This document shows, piece after piece, positions 9,734 to 17,862 of a DNA stretch of 64,000 nucleotides. Under the pieces are notes generated by a model. It saw only the letters and a list, made by a program, of their open reading frames with translations, was not told the DNA's origin and ran no database searches. The translations under genes and the position numbers were made by a program. How positions within the stretch are numbered: the first letter of the stretch is position 1; every line of letters starts with the position of its first letter. The DNA comes from Candidatus Flexifilum affinis (lineage in GTDB: Bacteria > Chloroflexota > Anaerolineae > Aggregatilineales > Phototrophicaceae), in contig JADJPJ010000087.1 in NCBI GenBank assembly GCA_016713325.1, forward strand, positions 248,001-312,000, given 5' to 3'.

Positions 9734-10487
9734 GCCCGTTCTGAGCGTCAAGCAGGTGTCCAAGTTCTTCGGCGGCTTGACGGCGCTCAATAAGGTCGAT
9801 TTCGAGGTCTCTCCCGGCGAAGTCGTCGCACTCCTCGGCGACAATGGCGCCGGCAAGTCAACGCTGATCAAGTGTGTCAGCGGCGTCTATCGTCCGGAGC
9901 AGGGCCACATCTTTTTCGACGGGGTCGAGATCACCCATCACGCCCCGTCGGAAATCCGCGACCGCGGGATCGAGACCATCTACCAGGACCTGGCGCTGGC
10001 GGAGAACCTGGATGTCGGCGCGAATGTATTTCTGGGCAAAGAAAAGAAGAAGCGCGCTTTCGGATTTATCCCGGTGACGGATGATGACTTCATGCGCACT
10101 GAGGCGGCCAAGGTGCTGGAGAAGCTCGATATTCACATTCCGTCGTTGAAGCAGCGACTGGTCAACCTGTCGGGTGGCCAGCGTCAGGCGGTGGCCATTG
10201 CGCGCGCCATCTACTGGAATGCCAAGCTGGTGGTCATGGATGAACCCACGGCCGCCCTCGGCGTTCCCGAACAGCGCAAGGTGCTTTCGCTGATCCGCTC
10301 GCTCCGCGACCAGGGGGTGCCGGTCATCCTGATCAGCCACACCATGCAGGACGTGATGACCGTCGCCGACCGTATAGTGATCATGCGCCGCGGCAAGATC
10401 TCCGCGAACCTGCCGCGCGAGGCGGCGACCGAAGAATTGATCGTCCGGCACATTGTTGGGTTCGGCGAAGTGGCGGAAACGGCCTGA
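9726..10487 (+). CDS. Sugar ABC transporter ATP-binding protein (single-domain, FrcA type)
   Basis: 253 residues from the ATG at 9726, overlapping the permease gene. Walker A is GDNGAGKST (about residue 37), the signature is LSGGQRQAVAIARA, Walker B is LVVMDEPTAAL and the switch histidine lies in ISHTM. This is one nucleotide-binding domain, unlike the 500-residue double ATPases of the other two ribose-type systems in this window. Single-domain ATPases of this kind occur in fructose-type FrcBCA transporters, where a sugar kinase gene follows, as it does here. Confidence 0.92.
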   Translation: MAEPVLSVKQVSKFFGGLTALNKVDFEVSPGEVVALLGDNGAGKSTLIKCVSGVYRPEQGHIFFDGVEITHHAPSEIRDRGIETIYQDLALAENLDVGANVFLGKEKKKRAFGFIPVTDDDFMRTEAAKVLEKLDIHIPSLKQRLVNLSGGQRQAVAIARAIYWNAKLVVMDEPTAALGVPEQRKVLSLIRSLRDQGVPVILISHTMQDVMTVADRIVIMRRGKISANLPREAATEELIVRHIVGFGEVAETA

Positions 10488-10493
10488 CGCACG

Positions 10494-11456
10494 ATGGCCT
10501 ACGATCTGCTCACCTTTGGCGAAGCGCTCGTCGAAATCATGCGGACGGACGTCGATCAGCCGCTCGACCAGCCCGGACCCTTTGTCGGGCCCTACCCGAG
10601 CGGGGCGCCGTTTATCTTTGCGGTGCAGGCGGCGCGGCTGGGTGCGCGTTCGGCCTGTGTTGGCGCGGTGGGCAGTGATGCCTTTGGCCGGCTCATGCTC
10701 GACAGCTTCGCGGCGGATGGTCTGGATACGTCAGCCATCCGCGTCGTGCCCGATCAGACCACCGGCGTCGCCTTCATCGCCTATGCGCGCGATGGCTCCC
10801 GCGACTTTGTCTATCACCTGCGTCATGCAGCCGCGGGACACATTGGTCCTGAGTCGCTGCGACCGGAGATGTTTGACGGCCTGAAATGTCTGCATCTCAC
10901 AGGGTCTTCTCTGTCAATGCACGAGGAGGCCTATCAGCTGGGACTGCGTGCCCTGGAGTGGGCGCAGGCGGCAGGCGCACGGATAAGCTTCGATCCGAAT
11001 CTACGACCACAGCTTCTCGATCCAGCTCAGGCCAGTCACCGGCTCGCGCCATTCATGAGCGCATGCGACGTGGTGCTGATGACACGTGAGGAACTGCTAA
11101 CTCTGACCGCCATGCCGGAAGAGGCGTTCGCAGTAGAGAGCCTGGTGATCGAGCGGCCCGAGCGCCTTGTCGTCGTACACGCTGGCGATCAGGGGTGCTC
11201 CGTGGTTGAGATGACGGCTGAGGGTGTTACGACGACTCGTGTTGCGCCTTTTCGCGTGAACGCGATTGATCCGACAGGCGCCGGCGATTGTTTTGATGCA
11301 GGGTTTCTCGTTCAATGGCTTTCGGGGACGAAGCCGGTGGACGCGGCGCGCTATGCGAATGCCTGCGGCGCGCTGGCCTGCACGGAAAAAGGCCCCATGG
11401 CTGGCGCCAAATCCGCGGCGCAAGTGGCCGCGTTCTTGGATGCATACCGGGATTAA
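10494..11456 (+). CDS. PfkB-family carbohydrate kinase
   Basis: 320 residues, starting 6 bases after the ATPase stop. The PfkB (ribokinase-like) fold is shown by the N-terminal DLLTFGEALVEIM, the glycine-rich PSGAPFIFAVQAARLGA, and the C-terminal signature DPTGAGDCFDAGF (259-271) with the catalytic base Asp265. The NPSGA-like motif usually found near residue 35 is PYPSGAP here. It would phosphorylate the sugar brought in by the transporter, or the ketose made from it. With the downstream LacD-like aldolase the likely scheme is ketose, then ketose phosphate, then triose products. Fructose, tagatose and 2-keto-3-deoxygluconate kinases cannot be told apart from sequence alone. Confidence 0.87.
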   Translation: MAYDLLTFGEALVEIMRTDVDQPLDQPGPFVGPYPSGAPFIFAVQAARLGARSACVGAVGSDAFGRLMLDSFAADGLDTSAIRVVPDQTTGVAFIAYARDGSRDFVYHLRHAAAGHIGPESLRPEMFDGLKCLHLTGSSLSMHEEAYQLGLRALEWAQAAGARISFDPNLRPQLLDPAQASHRLAPFMSACDVVLMTREELLTLTAMPEEAFAVESLVIERPERLVVVHAGDQGCSVVEMTAEGVTTTRVAPFRVNAIDPTGAGDCFDAGFLVQWLSGTKPVDAARYANACGALACTEKGPMAGAKSAAQVAAFLDAYRD

Positions 11457-11478
11457 GCATCAGTTTGAGGAGAAGTGG

Positions 11479-12429
11479 ATGCAGACAATCAGTCCGGGAC
11501 AGTGGCGCGGGCTGCGCCAGACCTCGCTGGATGGCGACGTTTTCGCTATTCTGGCGTTTGACCAACGCGGGACCTACCGCAAAATGCTGCCGGAAGGCAC
11601 AACCTATGAGCACGCGGTCGACGTAAAGGCCGAAATCGTCGCGTCGCTTTCAGCGCATGCCAGCGCTGTGCTGCTGGATGCCGAATACGGCCTGAAGGCG
11701 GCCCTGACCATGGCGCGCAGCAGCGGCCTGCTGATGTCCCTGGAAAAGAGCGGCTACAGCGGCGATGCGACCTATCGCCGGATCGAGTTCATCCCGGAAT
11801 GGTCGGTGGCCAGCATTCAGAACATGGGGGCGTCGGCCGTCAAACTGCTCGCCTACTATCATCCGGACACCGGTGCGCTGGCCGAGGAAATCGAGGGCGT
11901 GATTGCCGGCGTGATTAAGGACTCGCACGCGCACGGTTTGCCGGTGTTCCTGGAGCCCATGTCGTACAGCCTGGATGCTTCGGTTTCGAAGGAAAGCGCC
12001 GCATTTGCCGCCACGCGGTCGAAGGCGGTGATCGAAAATCGTCTGGGCGCGCTTGGCCCCGACGTGCTCAAGATGGAATTCCCATATGACGCGGCCTTCC
12101 ACAGCAATCAGGACGAGTGGATGGCTGCCTGTGAGGCGATCAGCGCGGCCTCGGAGGTTCCGTGGGTGCTGCTGAGCGCGGGCGTCGATTTTGCGACGTT
12201 CGCCGAGCAGACGCGCATTGCCTGCCAGGCTGGTGCTTCTGGCTGGCTTGCCGGCCGGGCCATCTGGAAGGAAGCGGTGACCATGGACGCTCCGACGCGT
12301 GCGCAGTTCCTGAGCGTCACGGCGGCCGATCGCATGAAACGGCTCTCCGAGCTCAGCATCCAGTATGCGCGACCCTGGACCCAGCTTTACAGCATGCCGG
12401 CGAACTCCACGTCCTGGTACAAGAGCTAA
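11479..12429 (+). CDS. LacD-like class I aldolase (tagatose 1,6-bisphosphate aldolase family)
   Basis: 316 residues from the ATG at 11479, with GAGGAG six bases upstream. The family segment is AILAFDQRGTYRKML (23-37). Two lysines match active-site positions known in LacD-type enzymes: Lys122 in AVKLLAYYHPD and Lys198 in PDVLKMEFP, the likely Schiff-base lysine. LacD enzymes split tagatose 1,6-bisphosphate into dihydroxyacetone phosphate and glyceraldehyde 3-phosphate; related enzymes split sulfofructose phosphate. It is the last gene of the operon and is followed by an intrinsic terminator. Together with the PfkB kinase it supports catabolism of a galactose/tagatose-type or related ketose; the exact substrate is inferred. 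Confidence 0.8.
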   Translation: MQTISPGQWRGLRQTSLDGDVFAILAFDQRGTYRKMLPEGTTYEHAVDVKAEIVASLSAHASAVLLDAEYGLKAALTMARSSGLLMSLEKSGYSGDATYRRIEFIPEWSVASIQNMGASAVKLLAYYHPDTGALAEEIEGVIAGVIKDSHAHGLPVFLEPMSYSLDASVSKESAAFAATRSKAVIENRLGALGPDVLKMEFPYDAAFHSNQDEWMAACEAISAASEVPWVLLSAGVDFATFAEQTRIACQAGASGWLAGRAIWKEAVTMDAPTRAQFLSVTAADRMKRLSELSIQYARPWTQLYSMPANSTSWYKS

Positions 12430-12484
12430 GTCCGAACAGACGCTGGCAGCCGCCAACGCCATCGAAATTCGCAGTCTTTGACAG

Positions 12485-12507
12485 GAAGCCCGATACAGTC
12501 GGGCTTC
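12485..12507 (+). terminator. Intrinsic terminator after LacD-like gene
   Basis: Stem GAAGCCCGA (12485-12493) with TCGGGCTTC (12499-12507), loop TACAG, followed by TTGTATTGT. It closes the operon that begins at 6624. Confidence 0.8.
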
Positions 12508-12560
12508 TTGTATTGTCCGACCAGTCATCCCCGGCACCGGATGTGGAAAGGGAGGAAAAT

Positions 12561-12589
12561 TTGACGCCGGCCCGAATAGGTTATAACAT
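12561..12589 (+). promoter_or_regulatory. Promoter candidate for the isomerase operon
   Basis: TTGACG at 12561-12566 and TAACAT at 12584-12589 (17-base spacer); an overlapping TATAAC lies at 12582-12587. It is in an AT-rich patch about 190 bases before the start at 12781. Confidence 0.4.
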
Positions 12590-12780
12590 AATCATGTAAT
12601 GACATGTTGATGCGGACTCGTCTCATGACGCGCCGTGCAGCCCAAAGATTCTTCAAATAAAAGTACCTTCGCACCCTGCCTTGGATGGTTTTCTTTCTAC
12701 CCTCCCAGGAACCCAGTACCGAAGAATCGCGTGGGCTGCCTCCGTAGGGTCATGGACGAGGGCACCGAAAGAAGCTTATT

Positions 12781-13746
12781 ATGACCTTCCGTTATTCTTC
12801 AGGTCTATGGGTTTTTGCTCAGTCCGCCGAGAAATTCGGCGGCTATACCTCCACCAATCCGGTCCTCGATCAGATCAAGATGGCTGCGTCGGTCCCCGGC
12901 CTCAAGGGACTGGAACTCATCTCACCCCTGCATGTCACGCGAGAGAACGCGCATGAGGTCAAGGGTTGGCTCCAGGACTGCGACTTGCAGCCGGTGTCGG
13001 TGAATCCTTACGTGTGGACCGAGCCGACATGGATTCAGGGGGCGTTCACGTCGCCTGACCCGAAGGTTCGCCAGCAGGCCATCGACCGGGGCAAGGAGGC
13101 CATTGAGATCGGCCACATTCTCGGAACACGGCAGATGTGCCTGTGGCCGGGGGAGGACGGCTGGGATTATCACTTCCAGTCCGACTATCGCCGCCTCTGG
13201 GAACTGGAGGCCGACGGGGTGCGGCAGCTCGCCGAGTTCGATCCGGAAACCCGCATTGGCGTTGAATACAAACTACACGAGCCGCGGACCCATATGCTGG
13301 TCAGCAGCGCGGCAAAGGCGGCGCTGCTCGGCTGCACCCTGGGGCTGCCCAATGTGGGCGGCTATCTCGACTTCGGCCATGCGCTGATGGCACGGGAGCA
13401 GCCCGCTGAGTCGGTCGTTCTCCTGACACGCCTGGATCGCCTGGTCGGTGTGCACGTGAACGACAACTACGGCATGGGTGATGACGATATTGTGGTAGGC
13501 TCCGTTCATCTGTGGGAAATGGTCGAATTCCTCCTGACTTTGGACGAGGTGGGCTACAGCGGCTGGCTGACGCTCGACCTGGTGCCGAAGCGCGAGCCGG
13601 TCGTTGAGGCATGCTCGCAGAGTATTCGCGCCCTGGAGACTTACGCTCGCCTGATCGGTCGGCTGGATCGTGCGGCTCTGCGCGAGGCGCAAGACGGTCG
13701 CGATGCACTTGCGGTGCAGCGACTGATCCACTCCGCCCTTGCCTGA
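12781..13746 (+). CDS. Sugar isomerase/epimerase, xylose-isomerase-like TIM barrel
   Basis: 321 residues. The pattern of metal-binding positions typical of AP-endonuclease/xylose-isomerase-like TIM barrels is visible: Glu in RIGVEYKLHEPRT (about 161), Asp in GGYLDFGHAL (about 198), His in LVGVHVNDNYG and a late acidic residue in GWLTLDLVPKREP. The VEYKxxEPR segment resembles the group containing L-rhamnose isomerase and ketose 3-epimerases. It is the first gene of the second sugar operon, which ends with an SDR dehydrogenase. Rhamnose processing would fit the GH78 enzyme at the window start, but that link is inference. The family is sure; the substrate is not. Confidence 0.75.
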   Translation: MTFRYSSGLWVFAQSAEKFGGYTSTNPVLDQIKMAASVPGLKGLELISPLHVTRENAHEVKGWLQDCDLQPVSVNPYVWTEPTWIQGAFTSPDPKVRQQAIDRGKEAIEIGHILGTRQMCLWPGEDGWDYHFQSDYRRLWELEADGVRQLAEFDPETRIGVEYKLHEPRTHMLVSSAAKAALLGCTLGLPNVGGYLDFGHALMAREQPAESVVLLTRLDRLVGVHVNDNYGMGDDDIVVGSVHLWEMVEFLLTLDEVGYSGWLTLDLVPKREPVVEACSQSIRALETYARLIGRLDRAALREAQDGRDALAVQRLIHSALA

Positions 13747-13760
13747 AAGAGGAGTTGAAC

Positions 13761-13973
13761 GTGCCAGGAGCTGCCGTCCTGATAGGGACAGGCTGGAACT
13801 GGTTGGAGGTCTATCTGGTATTCCCTGATCCAGAGGAGCACCAGGTTGGACGTGCATTCGCGTCGCACGAGGCGCTTGTGACACAGGGTCAGGCCGTGAC
13901 CTGTGTTCGCGCCTCCGATTGGTTCGGCGGACTTGGATTCCGGAAAGGAGATTCAGCGGAAGAGTCGTTCTAG
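13761..13973 (+). CDS. Possible small protein (70 residues), unknown
   Basis: A GTG-start frame of 70 codons, preceded at the right distance by AGAGGAG (13748-13754), fits between the isomerase gene and the binding-protein gene on the same strand. The product is mixed hydrophilic and hydrophobic with no signal peptide or membrane segment (for example VLIGTGWNWLEVYLVF, then ASDWFGGLGF). I do not recognise it. The strong ribosome-binding site and the good fit into the gap support it; the lack of any known family speaks against it. It may be a degraded remnant. Confidence 0.35.
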   Translation: MPGAAVLIGTGWNWLEVYLVFPDPEEHQVGRAFASHEALVTQGQAVTCVRASDWFGGLGFRKGDSAEESF

Positions 13974-14051
13974 CGATTGGCACGGTCGGCACGGCTGCAT
14001 CGGTTTCGAATCAGCGACATCCTTAAAAAAGACTCTCATGAGGGAGACACC

Positions 14052-15146
14052 ATGAACAAGATTTCTCGTCGTAGCTTCCTTCGCGGCACCGGCGGCGCGA
14101 TTGCGGCCGCAATGTTTGCCCAGACCGGATTGACCAGGCTTCTGGCGCAGGGCGCCGAACTTCCGACGCTCGTCACCTCCATTCGCTCGCTCACCAATCC
14201 ATATCACAACAGCTGGAACCTTGGCGCCCGCTTCTTCGCGGCCTCGGTCGGCGCAGAGCACGTCACCCTGCTGACCGAAGGCAACAGCGAAAAAGGCATC
14301 GCCGACATCCAGTCGATGCTGGCGCGTACCGGCGGCAAGATGGTCCTCGACGTCGATCCGAATGACTCGCCGGATGCCCGCCCGATTGTGGAGGCCTGCG
14401 CCGAAGCCGGCGCGTTTGTGGTCACGCAGTGGAACAAGCCGGATGACCTGCACCCGTGGGATTTCAATCCCAATTACGTTGCGCACATCTCGTTCGACGG
14501 TATCCGCTACGGCATGGAAACCGCGCAGGCGATCATCGACGTGATCGGCGGGTCCGGCGGCATCGTCGGCCTCGGCGGCATCCCGGCGAACGTCCCGGCG
14601 GTTGAGCGTCGCGCCGGCCTCGACATGGCCCTGGAAGCTAATCCGGGCGTCGAACTGTTGGACTGGCAGATCGCGAACTGGTCGCAGACGGAAGCATTCG
14701 ACAAAGTTGCCGCGTGGCTCACGCGTTTTGGCAGTGATATCAAGGGCATCTGGGCCGCGAACGACAACATGGCGATTGGCGCGCTCGAAGCGCTGCGCGC
14801 GGAAGGTCTCGCCGGCCAGATCCCGGTGACGGGCATCGACGGCACCCGCCTGGCGGTCGAAGGCGTGCTGGCGGGCGAACTGGCGGCCACGGTCGCTTGG
14901 GATCCTTTCTGGCAGGGTGGTATGTCCCTGTCAATCGGCCTCAACGCCGCTATGGGCGCATTCGACCCGGCGACGGAACCGGAAGAGCATCGCGAATTCT
15001 ACGGCACCGGCGTGATGGTCACTGCCGCGAATGTCGAGGAGTTCTACAACACCAACATTCTCGACGTGCCGGTCATCGACTGGGACGACATTTGGGGTCG
15101 CGTGACGGGGCAGATCGAGTATCGCGATTTGGCGGCAAGCAGTTAG
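14052..15146 (+). CDS. Sugar ABC transporter substrate-binding protein, Tat-exported
   Basis: 364 residues from the ATG at 14052. The N-terminus MNKISRRSFLRGTGG carries a twin-arginine motif (SRRSFLR) and a hydrophobic stretch up to LLAQG, so it is likely exported folded by Tat, unlike the other binding proteins in this window, which have Sec signals. The mature part is a type 1 periplasmic-binding fold of the ribose family (TLVTSIRSLTNPYHNSWNLG, then GIWAANDNMAIGALEALRAEG, then VTGIDGTRLAVEGVLAGEL). It is followed by a hairpin and then permease, ATPase and permease genes. The bound ligand is a sugar or sugar derivative that cannot be named from sequence. Confidence 0.9.
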   Translation: MNKISRRSFLRGTGGAIAAAMFAQTGLTRLLAQGAELPTLVTSIRSLTNPYHNSWNLGARFFAASVGAEHVTLLTEGNSEKGIADIQSMLARTGGKMVLDVDPNDSPDARPIVEACAEAGAFVVTQWNKPDDLHPWDFNPNYVAHISFDGIRYGMETAQAIIDVIGGSGGIVGLGGIPANVPAVERRAGLDMALEANPGVELLDWQIANWSQTEAFDKVAAWLTRFGSDIKGIWAANDNMAIGALEALRAEGLAGQIPVTGIDGTRLAVEGVLAGELAATVAWDPFWQGGMSLSIGLNAAMGAFDPATEPEEHREFYGTGVMVTAANVEEFYNTNILDVPVIDWDDIWGRVTGQIEYRDLAASS

Positions 15147-15171
15147 GTCACCGTCTGTGTGTTGAAGAACG

Positions 15172-15199
15172 GCAGGGGGTGGGGCATCTCACCCCCTGC
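15172..15199 (+). promoter_or_regulatory. Hairpin after binding-protein gene
   Basis: Perfect 10-base stem GCAGGGGGTG (15172-15181) with 15190-15199 and an 8-base loop, 26 bases after the binding-protein stop. No U tract. Same arrangement as at 8566, 30420 and 37705. Confidence 0.7.
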
Positions 15200-15269
15200 T
15201 CAGTGCATTGGCGTGGCCCTCTGGCAGGGCATTCAACGCATTCGTGTGAAACAGTAAGGTTCGCAGACC

Positions 15270-16283
15270 ATGTCTTCACAAGCCACATCCCCGGACGCTC
15301 GATCTTCACCACCATTGGCAATGGATCGCGCACGGTTTCGCGCTCTGATGAGGGCATGGGGGCCCGTGTTGGTGCTGATCGTGCTTGGCCTGTTCATCGG
15401 CCTCGTCAACCCAAGCTTTTTCGAGGGGCGCAACTTCATCCGAATCGCGACAACGGCGGCGATACCCCTGCTGATCGCATTGGGCGAGACGTTCATCATT
15501 CTGCTGGGAAGCATCGATCTCTCGCTGGAAGGCACGACGGCGCTCAGCGCGGTAATGGTCAGCATGACCGTCCTGAACGGCCGAAACTCCAACGATTTCG
15601 GCTGGGGCGGTCTCTTTGTTGCGCTGGCGATCGGCGGACTGATGGGCTTTCTGAACGGCTTCATTCACGTTCGCATACGCATCCCCTCGTTCATGAGCAC
15701 GCTCGGGATGAGTTTTGTTGGCGTGGGTGCGGCCACCGTCCTGCTGAGCGGTGAACCGGTGCGCGTGCTCGATCCCAGTATTCGCGCACTGGCCCTCGAG
15801 CGTTTTCTCGACATCCCGTACATGGTCTGGATCGCAGTGCTGGTCCTGATCATCGCTTACATCATTCAGCGCTATACACGGCTGGGGCGCTACGCTTACG
15901 GGATCGGCGGGGGCGAAGATCTCCTGGCGCTCTCCGGTATCCCTGTTGGCCGTTACAAGATCATGATTTTCACCGTGGCAGGCATGTTCTACGGCCTTGC
16001 CGGTTTATTCGCTGCCGCGCAGCTCGGCATGGGCAATGCGCTCATCATCCAGGGAAAGCAGTTCGGCGCGATCACCGCAGTGGTCATCGGTGGCACAGCG
16101 CTCTCTGGCGGAGTCGGCGGAGTGCTGAATACGCTGGTTGGCGTGCTGATCGTCGCCGTGCTGAGCAATGGCATGGTGCTGATGGGCATATCGCCCTACA
16201 TCCAGCAGGCCGTACAAGGCATTTTGATCGTTGTCGCGGTGGCGTTGTCGCTGAATCGCGCCCGCATCAAGATAGTCAAATGA
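15270..16283 (+). CDS. Sugar ABC transporter permease (RbsC type)
   Basis: 337 residues of the BPD_transp_2 family with many hydrophobic segments after a short polar N-terminus. Conserved points are IILLGSIDLSLEGTTA, RIRIPSFMSTLGMSF, the loop YGIGGGEDLLALSGIPV and VIGGTALSGGVGGVLNT. The stop overlaps the ATG of the ATPase gene (ATGA arrangement), indicating translational coupling. A second permease gene lies at 17863, so the channel is probably a heterodimer. Confidence 0.92.
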   Translation: MSSQATSPDARSSPPLAMDRARFRALMRAWGPVLVLIVLGLFIGLVNPSFFEGRNFIRIATTAAIPLLIALGETFIILLGSIDLSLEGTTALSAVMVSMTVLNGRNSNDFGWGGLFVALAIGGLMGFLNGFIHVRIRIPSFMSTLGMSFVGVGAATVLLSGEPVRVLDPSIRALALERFLDIPYMVWIAVLVLIIAYIIQRYTRLGRYAYGIGGGEDLLALSGIPVGRYKIMIFTVAGMFYGLAGLFAAAQLGMGNALIIQGKQFGAITAVVIGGTALSGGVGGVLNTLVGVLIVAVLSNGMVLMGISPYIQQAVQGILIVVAVALSLNRARIKIVK

Positions 16284-17839
16284 TGCGACCAGGGGCCTCA
16301 GACATGAACGAAATGCAAGAGGATAACCGCGTACCGGTGCTGACGGCGCGCGGCATAGACAAGTCCTTTCCCGGTGTCCACGCGCTGAAGGATGTGAGCA
16401 TCGACATCTATCCTGGCGAAGTGGTGGGCCTGGTGGGCGAAAATGGTGCAGGCAAGTCCACCCTGATGCGCGTGCTGGCCGGGGTCTATGCACCCGACAA
16501 AGGCGAGATCATCATCCACGGCAAGTCGGTGACTCTCAACAATCCCCGCACTGCGGCCAGCCATGGGATCGGCATGGTGTTTCAGGAACAATCCCTGCTG
16601 CCCAATATATCTGTTGGCGAGAACATTTATCTGGGTCGCGAAGAGCGGTTCATGCGCTTCGGGGTGATCCAGTGGAAGAAACTCTACGCGTCGGCACGGC
16701 GGCAGCTTGAGAAAGTGCAGAGCACAGTGGACCCCGCCCGGCAGACCGACGACCTCAGCTTCGCCGAGCGTCAGATGGTCGAAATGGCGAAGGTGCTGAC
16801 GCTCGAAGAAGAGCTGCGCACGCACCTGATCATTCTCCTGGACGAGCCGACCTCTGTCCTGGAGCGTGCCGAAATCGACATCCTGTTCAGCCGTGTGCGC
16901 AGCCTGCGCGAACGGGCGTCATTCGTGTTCGTCTCGCACCGGCTCGATGAAGTGCTGGCGATCAGCGACCGCGTCTATGTAATGAAAGATGGCGGCGTGG
17001 TGGCTGAAATCCCGGCCTCAGGCGCGAACGTGTCCGATCTCCACCGGCTCATGGTGGGGCGGGGCCTGCAAGCCGAGTACTACCGCGAGGGAAAACAGCA
17101 CGCCTACGGCGAACAGGTCGTGATGTCGGTCGAAGGCCTCGCGCACGGCGGCGTTTTCCACGACGTGAGCTTCCAACTCCATGAGGGGGAGATCCTTGGG
17201 ATCGCTGGCGTCGTCGGCTCTGGAAGAGAGGATGTCTGCCGCACGCTGTTCGGGTTCATGAAACCGACGGCCGGAAACATTCTGCTTCGCGGCCAACCGG
17301 TGCATTTCCCATCGCCATCAGACGCTGTCGAACACGGAATAGGCTATATTCCCCAGGAGCGGCGGACGGAAGGGCTGGTGATGTTCCTCCCGGTCATGCA
17401 CAACATGTCGTTGGCCAGCATCAGGCAGGTGCTCCGACGTGGAGTCATCCAGCACGGGCGGGAGCGCTCGATGGCCGCCGAATGGGTGAAAAAGCTGGTG
17501 ATTCGCACGCCGAGCGTGAAGGCCATGTGCCTTAACCTGAGCGGAGGCAATCAGCAGAAGGTCGTGCTGGCCAAATGGATGAACGCCAGGTCCAGGATTC
17601 TAATCCTCGATCATCCAACGCGCGGGCTGGACGTGGGCGCCAAGGAAGATGTCTACGAATTGATGCGCGAACTGACCGATCAGGGGATTGCCATCATCCT
17701 GATTGCCGACACGCTGGAGGAAATCATCGGCCTCAGCCACACCATTCTCGTCATGCGCGACGGCGCGATTACCCGGCAGTTTGAAGCGCCCGCGGGCAAC
17801 AAGCCCCAGCAGGTCGACCTGATCGAGCACATGGTGTAG
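16280..17839 (+). CDS. Sugar ABC transporter ATP-binding protein, double domain (RbsA/MglA type)
   Basis: 519 residues with two nucleotide-binding domains. The first has Walker A GENGAGKST and Walker B IILLDEPTSVL, but its signature is degenerate (DLSFAERQMVEMAKVL instead of LSGGQ). The second has a degenerate Walker A (VVGSGREDVCRTLFG) but a good signature LSGGNQQKVVLAKWM; its Walker B reads ILILDHPTRGLD, with His in place of the usual catalytic Glu. Asymmetry between halves is common in this family, but the His replacement is noteworthy. It energises the two flanking permeases. Confidence 0.92.
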   Translation: MMRPGASDMNEMQEDNRVPVLTARGIDKSFPGVHALKDVSIDIYPGEVVGLVGENGAGKSTLMRVLAGVYAPDKGEIIIHGKSVTLNNPRTAASHGIGMVFQEQSLLPNISVGENIYLGREERFMRFGVIQWKKLYASARRQLEKVQSTVDPARQTDDLSFAERQMVEMAKVLTLEEELRTHLIILLDEPTSVLERAEIDILFSRVRSLRERASFVFVSHRLDEVLAISDRVYVMKDGGVVAEIPASGANVSDLHRLMVGRGLQAEYYREGKQHAYGEQVVMSVEGLAHGGVFHDVSFQLHEGEILGIAGVVGSGREDVCRTLFGFMKPTAGNILLRGQPVHFPSPSDAVEHGIGYIPQERRTEGLVMFLPVMHNMSLASIRQVLRRGVIQHGRERSMAAEWVKKLVIRTPSVKAMCLNLSGGNQQKVVLAKWMNARSRILILDHPTRGLDVGAKEDVYELMRELTDQGIAIILIADTLEEIIGLSHTILVMRDGAITRQFEAPAGNKPQQVDLIEHMV

Positions 17840-17862
17840 CGGCTGCCGCCAGAGGAAATGAC

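Larger units (their letters stand above)
12430..12780. other. Intergenic region with terminator and promoter candidate
   Basis: Separates the two plus-strand sugar operons. It contains the terminator at 12485-12507 and a sigma-70-like promoter candidate at 12561-12589, both listed separately. No protein frame with a plausible start is seen. Confidence 0.6.
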
